A stretch of 64,000 nt of DNA from Clostridium isatidis (GCF_002285495.1 NZ_CP016786.1:634001-698000); one strand, 5' to 3'; positions 26,492 to 36,709 are shown, numbered from the stretch's first letter. Numbers and translations: made by a program. Notes: generated from the sequence alone by a model not told the origin.

Positions 26492-27088
26492 ATGATTAAA
26501 ATTGGATTAACTGGAGGAATTGGTTCAGGGAAGAGTACTGTATCTAAAATGTTTCAAGATAAAGGTTTTAAAATAATTGATGCTGATATAATCGCTAGAG
26601 AAGTACTTGTTAAATATCCAGAAATACTTGATAAAATAAGAATTAACTTCGGAGAGGCTTTTTTTGATTGGAAAGGAGAGTTTAGAAGAAAAGAATTTGG
26701 GAATCATATTTTCAGATTTCCGAAACAAAGAAAGAAGTACGAAGAAATAATAATTCCTTATATAAAGAAGGAAATCTATAATGAATTAGATAGCTATGAA
26801 AAGTCTAAAGAAAAAATAGTTATATTAGATGCGCCTACTTTAATAGAAAATAATCTTCATAAGGATATGGATTTTGTTATTTTAGTATGGGTAGATAGTA
26901 ACACTCAGATAATAAGAATAAAAAATAGAGATAAATTATCGAGGGAAGACATATTAAACAGGATTAATTCACAAATTCCTTTGGATAAAAAAAGAGATTA
27001 TGCAAATATAATAATTGACAATAGTAAGGACCTTTTAAAAACTAAAGTACAAGTAGATAAAATAGCAGATTTTTTAAATGTAATATAA
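26492..27088 (+). CDS. coaE: Dephospho-CoA kinase
   Basis: Last step of coenzyme A synthesis: phosphorylates dephospho-CoA. 198 residues, full size. The P-loop is GLTGGIGSGKST (about 6-16), followed by IIDADIIAREV and VILDAPTLIEN. It starts 14 bp after polA with an AGGAGG ribosome site, an arrangement common in clostridia. Confidence 0.96.
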   Translation: MIKIGLTGGIGSGKSTVSKMFQDKGFKIIDADIIAREVLVKYPEILDKIRINFGEAFFDWKGEFRRKEFGNHIFRFPKQRKKYEEIIIPYIKKEIYNELDSYEKSKEKIVILDAPTLIENNLHKDMDFVILVWVDSNTQIIRIKNRDKLSREDILNRINSQIPLDKKRDYANIIIDNSKDLLKTKVQVDKIADFLNVI

Positions 27089-27102
27089 AGTAAGGAGTTG
27101 CA

Positions 27103-27648
27103 ATGAAATTTAGACGTATATTAACTATTCTAATTTTAATTTTAGTTGTATATTTTAGTACTACATTTATTATGAAAAATTATATATTTCCCTATAAATA
27201 CTCAACATATATAGAAAAGTATAGTGAGGAATTTAATGTAGATCCATATTTAGTTTTAGCAATGATAAAAGCAGAAAGTAATTTTAATAATAAAGCTGAA
27301 TCTAAAAAGGGAGCAAAAGGCTTGATGCAAATAATGGATAGTACAGGAGAATGGGCAGCTAAGGAACTAGGCATAAATTATTTTTTACCATCTATGCTTT
27401 TTGATGAAGATTTAAATATTAGGATGGGATGCTGGTACTTAGCAAATTTAGAAGAAGAGTTTGGAGATATTGATTTAGTAATCGCTGCTTATAATGGAGG
27501 AAGTGGAAATGTTAACAAGTGGTTGAATGACGAAGATTTTTCTTCTGATGGAGAAAAACTTGATTACATTCCATTTAATGAAACCAAAAAATATGTAGAT
27601 AAAGTTAAAGTATACTATAATATATATAAATATCTTTATGAAAAATAA
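27103..27648 (+). CDS. Membrane-anchored lytic transglycosylase
   Basis: 181 residues. One N-terminal membrane anchor (about 5-24) and an extracellular Slt-type domain: YLVLAMIKAESNFN with catalytic E58, KKGAKGLMQIMDST, and LVIAAYNGGSGNV. It cleaves peptidoglycan between MurNAc and GlcNAc to form anhydro ends. It is the third gene of the polA-coaE unit, 14 bp after coaE, with its own AAGGAG site. The terminator follows. Confidence 0.94.
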   Translation: MKFRRILTILILILVVYFSTTFIMKNYIFPYKYSTYIEKYSEEFNVDPYLVLAMIKAESNFNNKAESKKGAKGLMQIMDSTGEWAAKELGINYFLPSMLFDEDLNIRMGCWYLANLEEEFGDIDLVIAAYNGGSGNVNKWLNDEDFSSDGEKLDYIPFNETKKYVDKVKVYYNIYKYLYEK

Positions 27649-27656
27649 AAATAATT

Positions 27657-27688
27657 AAAGCAGGTTTTTATTTTACCTGCTTTTTATT
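27657..27688. terminator. Bidirectional terminator
   Basis: AAAGCAGGT and ACCTGCTTT around a T-rich loop, with T runs on both strands, between the convergent transglycosylase and flavin-reductase genes. The stop codon of the latter lies inside the loop. Confidence 0.85.
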
Positions 27689-28252
27689 TTTCTTTTTAAT
27701 TGAATAACCAAAAGAGCCTAGAGGTTTTTGATTAATACCAAAATATTCACCGTGATTATAACAAATTAAATTTGCTTTATTAAAGCATATCTTACCTTTT
27801 TCATCTATTATAGCTTCATCTACTTTTATATTAATAACATCTAGTAAAAATAAATGATGACTTCCAAGGGGAGTAATACTTTTAAGTTTGCATTCTAAAG
27901 CTACTGGAGATAATTCTAGTGAGGGGGTTTCAATTGAAACTCCCTCATTTAATTTATATCCAAAATGTTTTATTTTATTAATTTTTCTTCCTGAAGTAAC
28001 TCCGCAGTAGTCTAAAAATTTTACCATTTCTCTTGTAGGAAGATTTACTACACATTCTCCACTTTCCTTTATATATTCATAAGAAAGGCGTTCGGGTCTA
28101 ATACCTATTGCAATTATAGGTGGTTTTGTGCATACAGTGCTAATCCAACCTACGGTAAAAGCATTCACTTTATTTTCTTTATTTTTACTAGTTATAATTA
28201 CCGCTGGAGTAGGGTTTAACATAACACTTCCTTTAAAATTTTGCTTTTTCAT
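27668..28252 (-). CDS. Flavin reductase-like FMN-binding protein
   Basis: 194 residues of the flavin-reductase-like split-barrel family: VMLNPTPAVIITSKNKENKVNAFTVGW at the start, PPIIAIGIRPERLSYEYI, and ECVVNLPTREMVKFLDYCG. These bind FMN and reduce flavin or act as small redox partners; the physiological substrate is unknown. The inner ATG at 28252 is chosen because AAAGGAG is about 8 nt upstream of it and only 2 nt from the ATG before it. Confidence 0.85.
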   Translation of the reverse strand: MKKQNFKGSVMLNPTPAVIITSKNKENKVNAFTVGWISTVCTKPPIIAIGIRPERLSYEYIKESGECVVNLPTREMVKFLDYCGVTSGRKINKIKHFGYKLNEGVSIETPSLELSPVALECKLKSITPLGSHHLFLLDVINIKVDEAIIDEKGKICFNKANLICYNHGEYFGINQKPLGSFGYSIKKKNKKQVK

Positions 28253-28294
28253 AAACATTTCTCCTTTATTATATATCATATTGGATTATAACAT

Positions 28295-28336
28295 AAAAAT
28301 GCTGATTCGCAACATAAGCTACGAATCAGCAAAAAT
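28295..28336 (-). terminator. Terminator of the D,D-carboxypeptidase gene
   Basis: GCTGATTCG and CGAATCAGC are perfect arms around a 12-nt loop; on the minus strand a T run follows. Confidence 0.85.
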
Positions 28337-28359
28337 ACATTTTTATTACGAATTTATTT

Positions 28360-29658
28360 TTAATATCTTCTTCTCCTTCTTCTATTTTTCATACTAATTA
28401 TTTTAGTTATAAAGATTATTAATGCAATAATAATTACTATAACTAATAAAGCTAATAGATATATTGGAAGATTAGCTTTTATTAAGTCAAAAGCAGATAA
28501 TCTTATGGAAGCAGATACTTCTTCACTATATAAACCTGATGAATAAGTTAACTTAATATTCTCTTTACCTGCCAATTTCCATGCATCTTTTTCTTCATCA
28601 TTGTAAGAAATAGTAGCATGTTCATCATTATAAGAATTTTTATAATAATTTACATTTGTATTTAAAATTAATGGTGCAGTGACAGTTTTTTCAGGACCAA
28701 AGAATCTAAAAGTTTTATATGTTAAATCAATAGTTCCTATTTCTTCTCCTGTATTTTTATAAACTTGCTTTTCTGCTGAGTAACTATAGTCTGCTATTTT
28801 TTCGGTGTCTTTAAATACATTAAGACCATCTACTCCATATTCAGATTTTAGTACTACAGTAACTAATTGTCTTCCATCTCTTTCATAAAATCCTACAAAA
28901 CAATGGCCAGCTTGCTCTTCGGTTCCAGTTTTACCACCGATATTTCCATTTTTGCCGATAACCTTATTTCTAAATTCAATAAGCATTGATTGATTACCTA
29001 AAGATATAGAAATGTCTCCTGACTTAGGAGCAATAGTTTCACGAATCCAATCATTTTTAAAAGCTTCCATTGCAATAACGGCTAAATCAAAAGCAGTTGT
29101 TTGATTAATATTAGTACTTGATGGATTTAAAGGATCAATCTCAAGGCCAGAAGGGTTAAAGAATTTAGTTTTTTCAAGCCCTAAAGTCTTAGCTTTATCA
29201 TTCATCATTTTAACAAATTCATCAACAGTACCAGCCACATTTTCTGCCATTAAATATGCTGTATCATTTGCAGAATATATCATAACTGCTTTCATCACAT
29301 CATCAGCAGAAATTCTGTCACCTGTTTTTGCATCAATAAAGTTATTTAAAGAAGTTTCTGTAATTTTTTTTGCTGTATCTGTATAAGAGATAATATCTGT
29401 TTTGTTTCTATTTTCTGCAAATATTAGGGAAGTCATTAATTTTGTTGTACTAGCTGGGGCCATTATAGCATCAGCATTTTTTGAATAGATAACTTCTCCT
29501 GTTTCTATATCCATGGTAATTGCAGCTTCACCAATTATTTCTGGTTCATTAATTGAAATTTCCTCAGCCTTAACTTTATTGAAGTTGCTTGTAAAAGGTA
29601 GAATTAATGAAAGTGCAACAGCTAGAGATATATTTTTTAAAATGTGTTTTCTTTTCAA
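28360..29658 (-). CDS. D-alanyl-D-alanine carboxypeptidase (penicillin-binding)
   Basis: 432 residues of the DacA/DacF type (peptidase S11). Signal peptide about 1-31. The serine active site is S70-T-T-K73 (APASTTKLM), then YSAND (SxN) and GGKTGTEEQAGH (KTG). A beta-rich domain follows, then a C-terminal membrane span and an Arg-rich end (about 400-432), unlike the amphipathic anchor of E. coli PBP5. It trims the terminal D-Ala of peptidoglycan stem peptides. The start is TTG with GAGG 8-9 nt upstream. Sporulation-linked relatives (DacF) exist; the sequence alone does not decide. Confidence 0.93.
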   Translation of the reverse strand: MKRKHILKNISLAVALSLILPFTSNFNKVKAEEISINEPEIIGEAAITMDIETGEVIYSKNADAIMAPASTTKLMTSLIFAENRNKTDIISYTDTAKKITETSLNNFIDAKTGDRISADDVMKAVMIYSANDTAYLMAENVAGTVDEFVKMMNDKAKTLGLEKTKFFNPSGLEIDPLNPSSTNINQTTAFDLAVIAMEAFKNDWIRETIAPKSGDISISLGNQSMLIEFRNKVIGKNGNIGGKTGTEEQAGHCFVGFYERDGRQLVTVVLKSEYGVDGLNVFKDTEKIADYSYSAEKQVYKNTGEEIGTIDLTYKTFRFFGPEKTVTAPLILNTNVNYYKNSYNDEHATISYNDEEKDAWKLAGKENIKLTYSSGLYSEEVSASIRLSAFDLIKANLPIYLLALLVIVIIIALIIFITKIISMKNRRRRRRY

Positions 29659-29713
29659 TTTTATTTCCTCATTTCTAATCTAATAATTTCTATCTAATTT
29701 AATAGTAAGAATT

Positions 29714-30436
29714 TTATTTCGAAAGTCTTTTTATCATAACTTCTTTAGCTTTATATTCTATTGTATCATCAATATTTTCAAGAGAAATCTCTTCTCCGTA
29801 TTTATTTGAAAGAGCAATAGTTAAAAATCTATCTGCTAATTCTGGATTTTTTGAAAGTAATGAATGGAAATATGTGCAATATGTATTTTTATATATACAA
29901 CCTTCATATTTATCTTCGCCATTATTTCCATATCCATATATACACTTACCTAGGGGTTTTAAACCATTAGTATATGTTCTTCCTGAATGATTTTCAAAAC
30001 CTACATAAGTTTCATCAAAATCTTCATTATAAATGATAGTATCACCTATAAAACGGGTATCTCCCCCTTCAGTATAAATATCTAGAACACCAAGCCCATC
30101 AATTTTTTCGCCATTTGGAGCAGTATAGTATTTTCCTAAGAGCTGATAACCTCCACATATAGCAATTAGTACCTTTTCATTTTCTATATATTTAATTAAA
30201 TCTTCTTTTTTTGTAGTGTTTAAATCTGATGAGACAATGGATTGTTCGAAGTCTTGCCCACCGCCAAAAAATAATATATCAATATTATCTATATCAAGTT
30301 TATCATTTATTGAAGAATTAATAATATTAACTTTTATTCCTCTTTTTTCAGCCCTATATTTAAGTATTAATATGTTGCCAAGGTCACCATAAACATTAAG
30401 CAGATCAGGATATAGATGACATATATTTAATTCCAT
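29714..30436 (-). CDS. gatD: Lipid II isoglutaminyl synthase, glutaminase subunit
   Basis: Works with MurT to amidate the alpha-carboxyl of D-Glu in lipid II. 240 residues forming a class I glutamine-amidotransferase domain. The nucleophile is C94 (IAICGGYQLLGKYY) and the catalytic His about 191 (TYCTYFHSLL). The ATG at 30436 has GGAGG 7-8 nt upstream. It begins 15 bp after the end of murT on the same strand, so the two form one operon. Confidence 0.95.
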   Translation of the reverse strand: MELNICHLYPDLLNVYGDLGNILILKYRAEKRGIKVNIINSSINDKLDIDNIDILFFGGGQDFEQSIVSSDLNTTKKEDLIKYIENEKVLIAICGGYQLLGKYYTAPNGEKIDGLGVLDIYTEGGDTRFIGDTIIYNEDFDETYVGFENHSGRTYTNGLKPLGKCIYGYGNNGEDKYEGCIYKNTYCTYFHSLLSKNPELADRFLTIALSNKYGEEISLENIDDTIEYKAKEVMIKRLSK

Positions 30437-30451
30437 TTTTAAGCCTCCCAT

Positions 30452-31813
30452 CTACCATAAATTCTTAATATATCCTTGTGAATGTAGGTATTTTCTATAG
30501 TTAATCATAGCAGTATATGTTGCCAACACATAAATTTTATTATTAGGACTAGTTTTAAGTTTTTCTGTTAGTTTTTCAAAAGTTTCTTCAATAATAAAAT
30601 TATCTGTTTTTAATCCAGCAATTTTAAGTCTTACTGCCATATCATAAGCCCTTATACCTGAGATTAAAATTGCATCCATATTAAGATTCTTTAATTTTTC
30701 AAAGTCTACATCCCAAATCCAAGATATATCAGTTCCATCAGCATAATTATCATTAAGTAAAAATGCAGCATCAAAGGAAGCTTTATTTAAACAAAGGGTG
30801 TCCAAGGCTTGATTGTATCCAGCTGGATTTTTTACAAGGATTATTCTTACTTCCTTATTTTCAATATTTATTGTTTCTTGTCTTCCAAAGCTGGAGCTTT
30901 GATTTTCAAGGGATTTTTTAATATACTCATCATTAATATTTAACTCCTTAGCAATTGAATAAGCACATAGAGCATTGTAAATATTATAAGTTCCAGATTG
31001 GCTAATGGTCACATCTAGATCATTAAGTCTAACACTGGAGCTATCTGGAGATAAATCATATATTTTATTTATTGCATATTTTAAATCAGCTCTTTTAAAT
31101 CCACAATTTGGACAATAAAAATCACCTAAATGATTGTAGGTTATATGATTATACTTATAAGGAGTTTTACAAAATTTGCAGAATTTTGCATCTGCATTAA
31201 TGTCTATTATATTATTTTCATTTATTTTTGTATTAAACCCATAATAGACAGTATTATTCTTTACATCTAATTTACCTAATAAAGATTCATCACCATTTAA
31301 GACTAAAGTTGTATCAGGTGATAATTCTATTCCTTCTAGAATTTTAGATAAGGTTGTGTAAACTTCACCATATCTATCAAGCTGATCTCTAAATAAATTC
31401 GTAACAGTTATTATCTCAGGAGATAAGCATGCTGTTATATATTTTACATTAGCTTCGTCTACTTCAATAACAGCATAGTAATCTTTTTTCTTACTGAAAA
31501 ATTTATAGTTATCAATGAAAGTTGTTACTATTCCAGGAAATAAATTTGCTCCAGTATTATTTGTAATAACTTTCTTACCGCTTGTTTTGATAATATTATA
31601 GATCATATTAGTTGTTGTTGTTTTACCATTTGTCCCAGTAACTAAAATAATTTTATATCCTTTGGATACTTTACTTAGTATATTTTTATCTATTTTTAAG
31701 GCTACTTTTCCGGGGAAAGTAGTACCTCCTTTTAATAAAGTTTTCGTTAAAAAGATTGTTATTTTTGAAGCTAATATACTGATAAGTGCTTTTATATTAA
31801 TTTTCTTCACCAC
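30452..31813 (-). CDS. murT: Lipid II isoglutaminyl synthase, MurT subunit
   Basis: The Mur-ligase-like catalytic partner of GatD. 453 residues. ATP-binding loop VTGTNGKTTTTNMI, a Mur central domain, and an inserted four-cysteine zinc module (CKFCKTPY ... YCPNCGFKR) typical of MurT, then the DUF1727 C-terminal domain. The start is unclear: two adjacent GTG codons overlap the AAGGTGGTGA ribosome site itself, and no in-frame ATG, GTG or TTG lies at normal spacing. An in-frame ATT a few codons on would be at the right distance. Confidence 0.94.
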   Translation of the reverse strand: MVKKINIKALISILASKITIFLTKTLLKGGTTFPGKVALKIDKNILSKVSKGYKIILVTGTNGKTTTTNMIYNIIKTSGKKVITNNTGANLFPGIVTTFIDNYKFFSKKKDYYAVIEVDEANVKYITACLSPEIITVTNLFRDQLDRYGEVYTTLSKILEGIELSPDTTLVLNGDESLLGKLDVKNNTVYYGFNTKINENNIIDINADAKFCKFCKTPYKYNHITYNHLGDFYCPNCGFKRADLKYAINKIYDLSPDSSSVRLNDLDVTISQSGTYNIYNALCAYSIAKELNINDEYIKKSLENQSSSFGRQETINIENKEVRIILVKNPAGYNQALDTLCLNKASFDAAFLLNDNYADGTDISWIWDVDFEKLKNLNMDAILISGIRAYDMAVRLKIAGLKTDNFIIEETFEKLTEKLKTSPNNKIYVLATYTAMINYRKYLHSQGYIKNLW

Positions 31814-32099
31814 CTTATATATATCTAGTATTATGACAAATATTACAAAAAAATAAACAACAAAAAGATTTTTTCAATATGAATAGTATATCATAAGTTT
31901 AAATACTTACAAATAAGCATATAATAAGAATTTATTAAAAAAAAATAATAAAAGCAAATAAAATTACAATTGAAAGGGGATAAAATTACAAATGAACGAA
32001 AAATATAAAAAAATAGAAAATTTTAAGAATTAATATGTTCACTTATATAAGGAAATGATGTAAAATTATGTACGAAAAGTATGATAAAGGGGTTATGTT

Positions 32100-34016
32100 G
32101 TGAATTATAGTAATTTTAGAGAGAAAATATATTATACTGATAAAAAAGAACTAATTACTTACATAATTTTTAGTTCCTTTTTTCTTTTAGCATATTATTT
32201 TAGTATGAAAAATTTAGAAGTAATATTTTTTAATATTCTATTTGATTTACTTAAGTTATTTTTATTAACTTGTTCAGTAGTAGCATTTATTTTGTCATGT
32301 CACTTGAAAGCTTTAACAAAACTACAAGTTTATTTTATTGTACAAGTGTTTTTTTTAACTATTTGCATAATATTAATATTACTATTTCATACTCAATTTC
32401 AAAATATTAAAAATATACTTAGGGTTATTGTATATGCTGGAGATTATAAAATAGTTAATTTGTATTATGCAATTCATTTTTATTTTATAGAAAAATATAG
32501 AAGAATTTTAAATAATAATAATATTTACTTAGAAACAGGTGTAGCCTTTTTGGGGTTATGCTTATTTTTAATAATTAAAACGATGGTTGGTGCAAGACTA
32601 ATAGCAATATTTGCAAATATTATAGCAATAATATTAATTTATGGAGCTTATAAATATACCAATTTATCTATAGCTTCATTTAAAAAGGGTATAGATATTT
32701 TTGATTTTAATTTAGTTATTTTTACTATAAAAGTTATCTTTACTTTAATTAATTATTTTATAGATATTAATATATTTGTGTCATCATTAAGCATGTTACA
32801 ATATGCAGTGTTTATATCTAGTGTGCTTTTAGTAATAACACATATAGTTGAAAATAATTATAGTTTTGTTTTTAAAGAAATAGAAACAAATAAAAAGAAG
32901 TTAGAAGAAATAAATAATGAAATAATTAAGAATAATATAAAATTACAAGAAAAATATGAAAGATTAAACGAAAAACACAGATTTTTTAAAGAATTTATTC
33001 AGAGATTATCTAACCCTATTGTTGTAATAAATAAAAATTTTAGAATATTTTATTGTAATGATAGTTTTTTAAGTATAACTAATAATAAAGTTTTAAAAAA
33101 TGTTATCAATAAGAGAATAGAAAATTATTTGCAGTTTGACTATAGTATATACGAAGCTGTAAAAAAAAATAAAAAAATTATAATTACAAATATTGAAAAA
33201 GCTAATAAAAAATATGAGGCGCAATTAATTTATACAGAAGATGAGGAATTTAATTATATAATTTCACTAAATGATTTAACTGAAGAGCTAATGCTTATAG
33301 CTATGCAAGAAGAATTAAAATCTATACAATCTAAGGAGTTGATTAGAAGTAATTTTTTATCTAATATTTCTCATGATATAAAAGTTCCGGTAAATATAAT
33401 ACATTCAGCGACTCAATTAGAAAATGTTTTTGTTAATAAAAAAGATATTGATTCTATTAAAAAGTATAATTCAATCAGTAAGAAAAATTGTCTTACATTA
33501 TCTGAGTTAACTAACAATTTAATAGATATTAGTAAAATAGATACAGAAAATTTAGAAGCAAATTTGGAAGCAGATAACATTGTAGAATTTATAGAGGACT
33601 ATTTACTAAATATTTCAGATTACTTAAAAAACAATGGTATTGATTTAGTATTTGATACTAATGAAGAAGAAGTAATTATCAATTTCGATAAGGAGATGAT
33701 GAAAAGAATTCTTCTAAACTTAGTATCTAACTCCTTAAAATTTACTAATAAAGGTGGATGTATATTTATTAATATTAAGAGCAATGAAGATAGTGTAATT
33801 ATTGAATTTAAGGATAATGGAATTGGAATGAGTGAAGATTTTATATCTAAGGCTTTTAGTAAATATACTATGGAAAATAGAAAAGAAACTAAGCATGGGG
33901 GGTATGGAATTGGATTATATGTAATATATAATCTTGTTAAGGCTCAAAAGGGTGATATTGAGTTGAAAAGTACTATGGGTAAGGGATCCGCTTTTATTAT
34001 TAGGTTAAATAAATGA
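32100..34016 (+). CDS. Membrane sensor histidine kinase 1
   Basis: 638 residues. An N-terminal block of about seven or eight hydrophobic segments (about 15-260, MASE3-like) leads into a coiled coil, a PAS-like domain (about 300-400, NPIVVINKNFRIFYCNDSF), a HisKA domain with H425 (SNISHDIKVPVN) and a HATPase domain (NLVSNSLKFTNKGG, KDNGIGMSED, GGYGIGLYV). The phospho-acceptor box reads HDIKVP rather than the common HELRTP. Start GTG with AAAGGGG upstream. No response regulator is nearby; the next gene is a paralogous kinase 13 bp on. Orphan kinases in clostridia often feed Spo0A, so that is a possible role. Confidence 0.9.
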   Translation: MNYSNFREKIYYTDKKELITYIIFSSFFLLAYYFSMKNLEVIFFNILFDLLKLFLLTCSVVAFILSCHLKALTKLQVYFIVQVFFLTICIILILLFHTQFQNIKNILRVIVYAGDYKIVNLYYAIHFYFIEKYRRILNNNNIYLETGVAFLGLCLFLIIKTMVGARLIAIFANIIAIILIYGAYKYTNLSIASFKKGIDIFDFNLVIFTIKVIFTLINYFIDINIFVSSLSMLQYAVFISSVLLVITHIVENNYSFVFKEIETNKKKLEEINNEIIKNNIKLQEKYERLNEKHRFFKEFIQRLSNPIVVINKNFRIFYCNDSFLSITNNKVLKNVINKRIENYLQFDYSIYEAVKKNKKIIITNIEKANKKYEAQLIYTEDEEFNYIISLNDLTEELMLIAMQEELKSIQSKELIRSNFLSNISHDIKVPVNIIHSATQLENVFVNKKDIDSIKKYNSISKKNCLTLSELTNNLIDISKIDTENLEANLEADNIVEFIEDYLLNISDYLKNNGIDLVFDTNEEEVIINFDKEMMKRILLNLVSNSLKFTNKGGCIFINIKSNEDSVIIEFKDNGIGMSEDFISKAFSKYTMENRKETKHGGYGIGLYVIYNLVKAQKGDIELKSTMGKGSAFIIRLNK

Positions 34017-34028
34017 AAGGTGAATTAA

Positions 34029-36050
34029 ATGATAAATTACAAATATGTATATAGAAATAATGGTATAACTATTTGGGTTTTTATTCCGATAATATTGGTG
34101 TTATCTGTGATAAATTTTGCTTTTGAAATGAGTATAGGATATAAGTTTATTGAAAGAATAATATGTTTAGTTATTTCTATTTTAATGTGTATTAGCATTA
34201 AAGTTAAAAATAGAAATAAAGTCATACTATTTTTGAAAAATTTAGGATCTGGATATTTATATATAGCTATATTAAGATTTATAGAACTAAAATATATTTG
34301 GAATAAAACTGCTTTTGAAATCAATATGAATTTTAATCAATTTATTACATACTTAGAATTACTTAATGTTCTATTATGTATGTTAGTTAGTTGTAATAAA
34401 ATTTCTGAAAAAATAAAACAGTTTTTATTAGCGATAACCGTATTAATTTTGGGTTTTATTTTATTTTTTCCTAATAATAAAATAATTTTTGTTTTTGATG
34501 ATAAAATTTCACAAATATTAATATATCAGGGTATATTATTTATATTATTTGCTTTGATAATATACATGTACAAGAAAAATTCAATAAATAATGATTATAG
34601 ATGGATTATTTATTTTAGTTCATTTATTTTACTAAGTAATATATTATTAATTTTATCCATTTATATAGGAGAGGAATTTCTATTCTGGTCAGGTATTTTT
34701 AAAATATCTGCATATTTTATTGCTTATGATAAACTAGAGGATACATTGTTATTAAGCAATTTTTTAAAAGCTTATAATAGTTTAGAAAAATCTAAAAAGA
34801 AGGAAATAGAGCTTTATAAGGAACTTAGAAAAAGAGAAAAAGCTTTGAGAGAAATTAACACTTTATTAGAAAAAAGTGAAAATATGTATTATGATTTAGT
34901 ACAGTATTTTTCTGATGAACTATTAGTTTTTGAAAATGATATTTTAATTTCTGCTAAGTACTTATCTGAAAATAAAAATTTAGTAAATAATTTAATAAAT
35001 TATAATAAAGAAGAAAATGAATACCTAAAACTGAATTTTAAAAACATATTATTTGAAAGATATAATATAAATTATGAGGATATAAATCAGTTAGATAATT
35101 TTAATCAATATACTGAAATTGTAACAAGTTCTGGAGAAGTAAAGCAAATAAAAATTGATTTAATAGAAATGAATGAAATAAAAAAAGTTTTAGTTATTAA
35201 TGATGTTACTAATATTTTAAAGATAAGAGATGAGATTATAAAGTTGGAAATAAAAATTAAATATGAAAATATGAAAGATGAATTTTATTCGAATATTTCT
35301 CATGAATTAAGGACACCAATAAATGTTATTTATTCAGCTCTTCAATTAAAGGATTTATATATTAATAAAGTTGATTTTGAGAAAATTGCTTCTTACAATA
35401 AAATAATAAAACAAAATTGCTTAAGACTTGTTAGGACGATAGATAATTTTATTGATAGTAATAAATTATCTGAAAATAAGCTTCATTTTAATAATAAAAT
35501 ATATAATATAGTTGAAATAATAGAAAATGTAATATTGTCAAGTGATTATTATATGAAATTAAAAAATGTTAAAATTACTTTTGATCCTAAAGAAGAAGAA
35601 ATATTTTTATTATGTGATAAAAGTCATATAGAAAGAATAATGCTCAATATATTATCTAATTCTTTAAAATATGGAAAATATGATGGCAATATTTATGTAA
35701 CTATAATGATAGAAAATAATAAAAACATTAAAATTGAAGTAATAAATGATGCTGAAGCAATACCTGAAGACAAATTAAAAGATATATTTGAAAAATTTAC
35801 AAAGTTAAATAATACTTTAAGCAGGCCAACAGAAGGAAGTGGCCTTGGATTATTTTTGACAAGGGGATTAGTAGAACTTCACAATGGAGAAATATATATA
35901 GAAACTGGTGAGAAAGAAGGAAATACTTTTAGAATAATTTTACCTTATGATTCGAAAATAAAAGATAATAAATTATTGTTAGATAAAAATTTTGAAATAA
36001 ATGATTTAAAAGAAAAAGTAGATATTGAATTTTCAGATATATATTTTTAA
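34029..36050 (+). CDS. Membrane sensor histidine kinase 2
   Basis: 673 residues, same layout as its upstream neighbour: a multi-span membrane sensor (about 12-235), a coiled coil, a degenerate PAS-like region, HisKA with H425 (SNISHELRTPINVI) and HATPase (NILSNSLKYGK, GSGLGLFLTRGLVELH). The phospho-acceptor histidine falls at the same residue number as in kinase 1, pointing to tandem duplication. A 40-residue charged tail follows the ATPase domain. The spacing of 12 bp makes co-transcription very likely. Signal and target are unknown. Confidence 0.9.
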   Translation: MINYKYVYRNNGITIWVFIPIILVLSVINFAFEMSIGYKFIERIICLVISILMCISIKVKNRNKVILFLKNLGSGYLYIAILRFIELKYIWNKTAFEINMNFNQFITYLELLNVLLCMLVSCNKISEKIKQFLLAITVLILGFILFFPNNKIIFVFDDKISQILIYQGILFILFALIIYMYKKNSINNDYRWIIYFSSFILLSNILLILSIYIGEEFLFWSGIFKISAYFIAYDKLEDTLLLSNFLKAYNSLEKSKKKEIELYKELRKREKALREINTLLEKSENMYYDLVQYFSDELLVFENDILISAKYLSENKNLVNNLINYNKEENEYLKLNFKNILFERYNINYEDINQLDNFNQYTEIVTSSGEVKQIKIDLIEMNEIKKVLVINDVTNILKIRDEIIKLEIKIKYENMKDEFYSNISHELRTPINVIYSALQLKDLYINKVDFEKIASYNKIIKQNCLRLVRTIDNFIDSNKLSENKLHFNNKIYNIVEIIENVILSSDYYMKLKNVKITFDPKEEEIFLLCDKSHIERIMLNILSNSLKYGKYDGNIYVTIMIENNKNIKIEVINDAEAIPEDKLKDIFEKFTKLNNTLSRPTEGSGLGLFLTRGLVELHNGEIYIETGEKEGNTFRIILPYDSKIKDNKLLLDKNFEINDLKEKVDIEFSDIYF

Positions 36051-36111
36051 AACATAATAATTTAAAAAATTGCATACAATAATTTGTAAATATTATTGTA
36101 GGGGATTTTTT

Positions 36112-36666
36112 ATGAGTATAAAAAATAAAAAAGCAGAGCGCAAAGTTAAGACAGTTGATAGAAAAGCAATAGAGTTTTTAAGAGTTGATAATAAAATTCA
36201 TTTTATTAACTTAATAGTAAATCTTTTAGTACCTTTATTAGGGGCTATAATAACTATATACTTTAATATAAACTCTATTTCAATTTATGAAGATTTGAAG
36301 AAACCATTTTTAAGTCCATCTCCACTAATAACATTAATAATTTGGACAAGTTTATACATAATACTAGGAATTGCAGCTTACAGATTTTATACAAAGAATG
36401 AGAATAAAAAACTAAATAGTAATGGCTACTTTTTTTATTTGCTACAATTATTTTGCTATTTTGGTTGGAAATTTCTATTCATTACTTTTAGACTTTATGG
36501 ACTTTCATTTATATTGCTTATAGTTATAGTGATAATATCTATAATCACAAGTTTAAAGTTCTTTAGAATTGATAAAAAATCGGCTTTTTTAATTTTACCT
36601 TATATAATGTGGCTTATATATTCTGCTGTAATAAACTATTTTATTTGGTTTTACAATGAAATGTAA
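36112..36666 (+). CDS. TspO/MBR family membrane protein
   Basis: 185 residues with five hydrophobic segments. TspO features are visible: KKPFLSPSPLITLIIWTSLYIILGIAAY (proline-rich first helix end and the WT...LY..GIAAY motif) and a WKFLF-containing middle helix. Family members bind porphyrins and other hydrophobic ligands and are linked to stress signalling. A basic N-terminal extension of about 40 residues is unusual. ATG at 36112 has AGGGGA 6 nt upstream. It follows the two kinases by about 60 bp. Confidence 0.8.
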   Translation: MSIKNKKAERKVKTVDRKAIEFLRVDNKIHFINLIVNLLVPLLGAIITIYFNINSISIYEDLKKPFLSPSPLITLIIWTSLYIILGIAAYRFYTKNENKKLNSNGYFFYLLQLFCYFGWKFLFITFRLYGLSFILLIVIVIISIITSLKFFRIDKKSAFLILPYIMWLIYSAVINYFIWFYNEM

Positions 36667-36709
36667 CAAAAAGAATTTATTTTATAAATAATTTTTTATT
36701 ATTTGGAGA

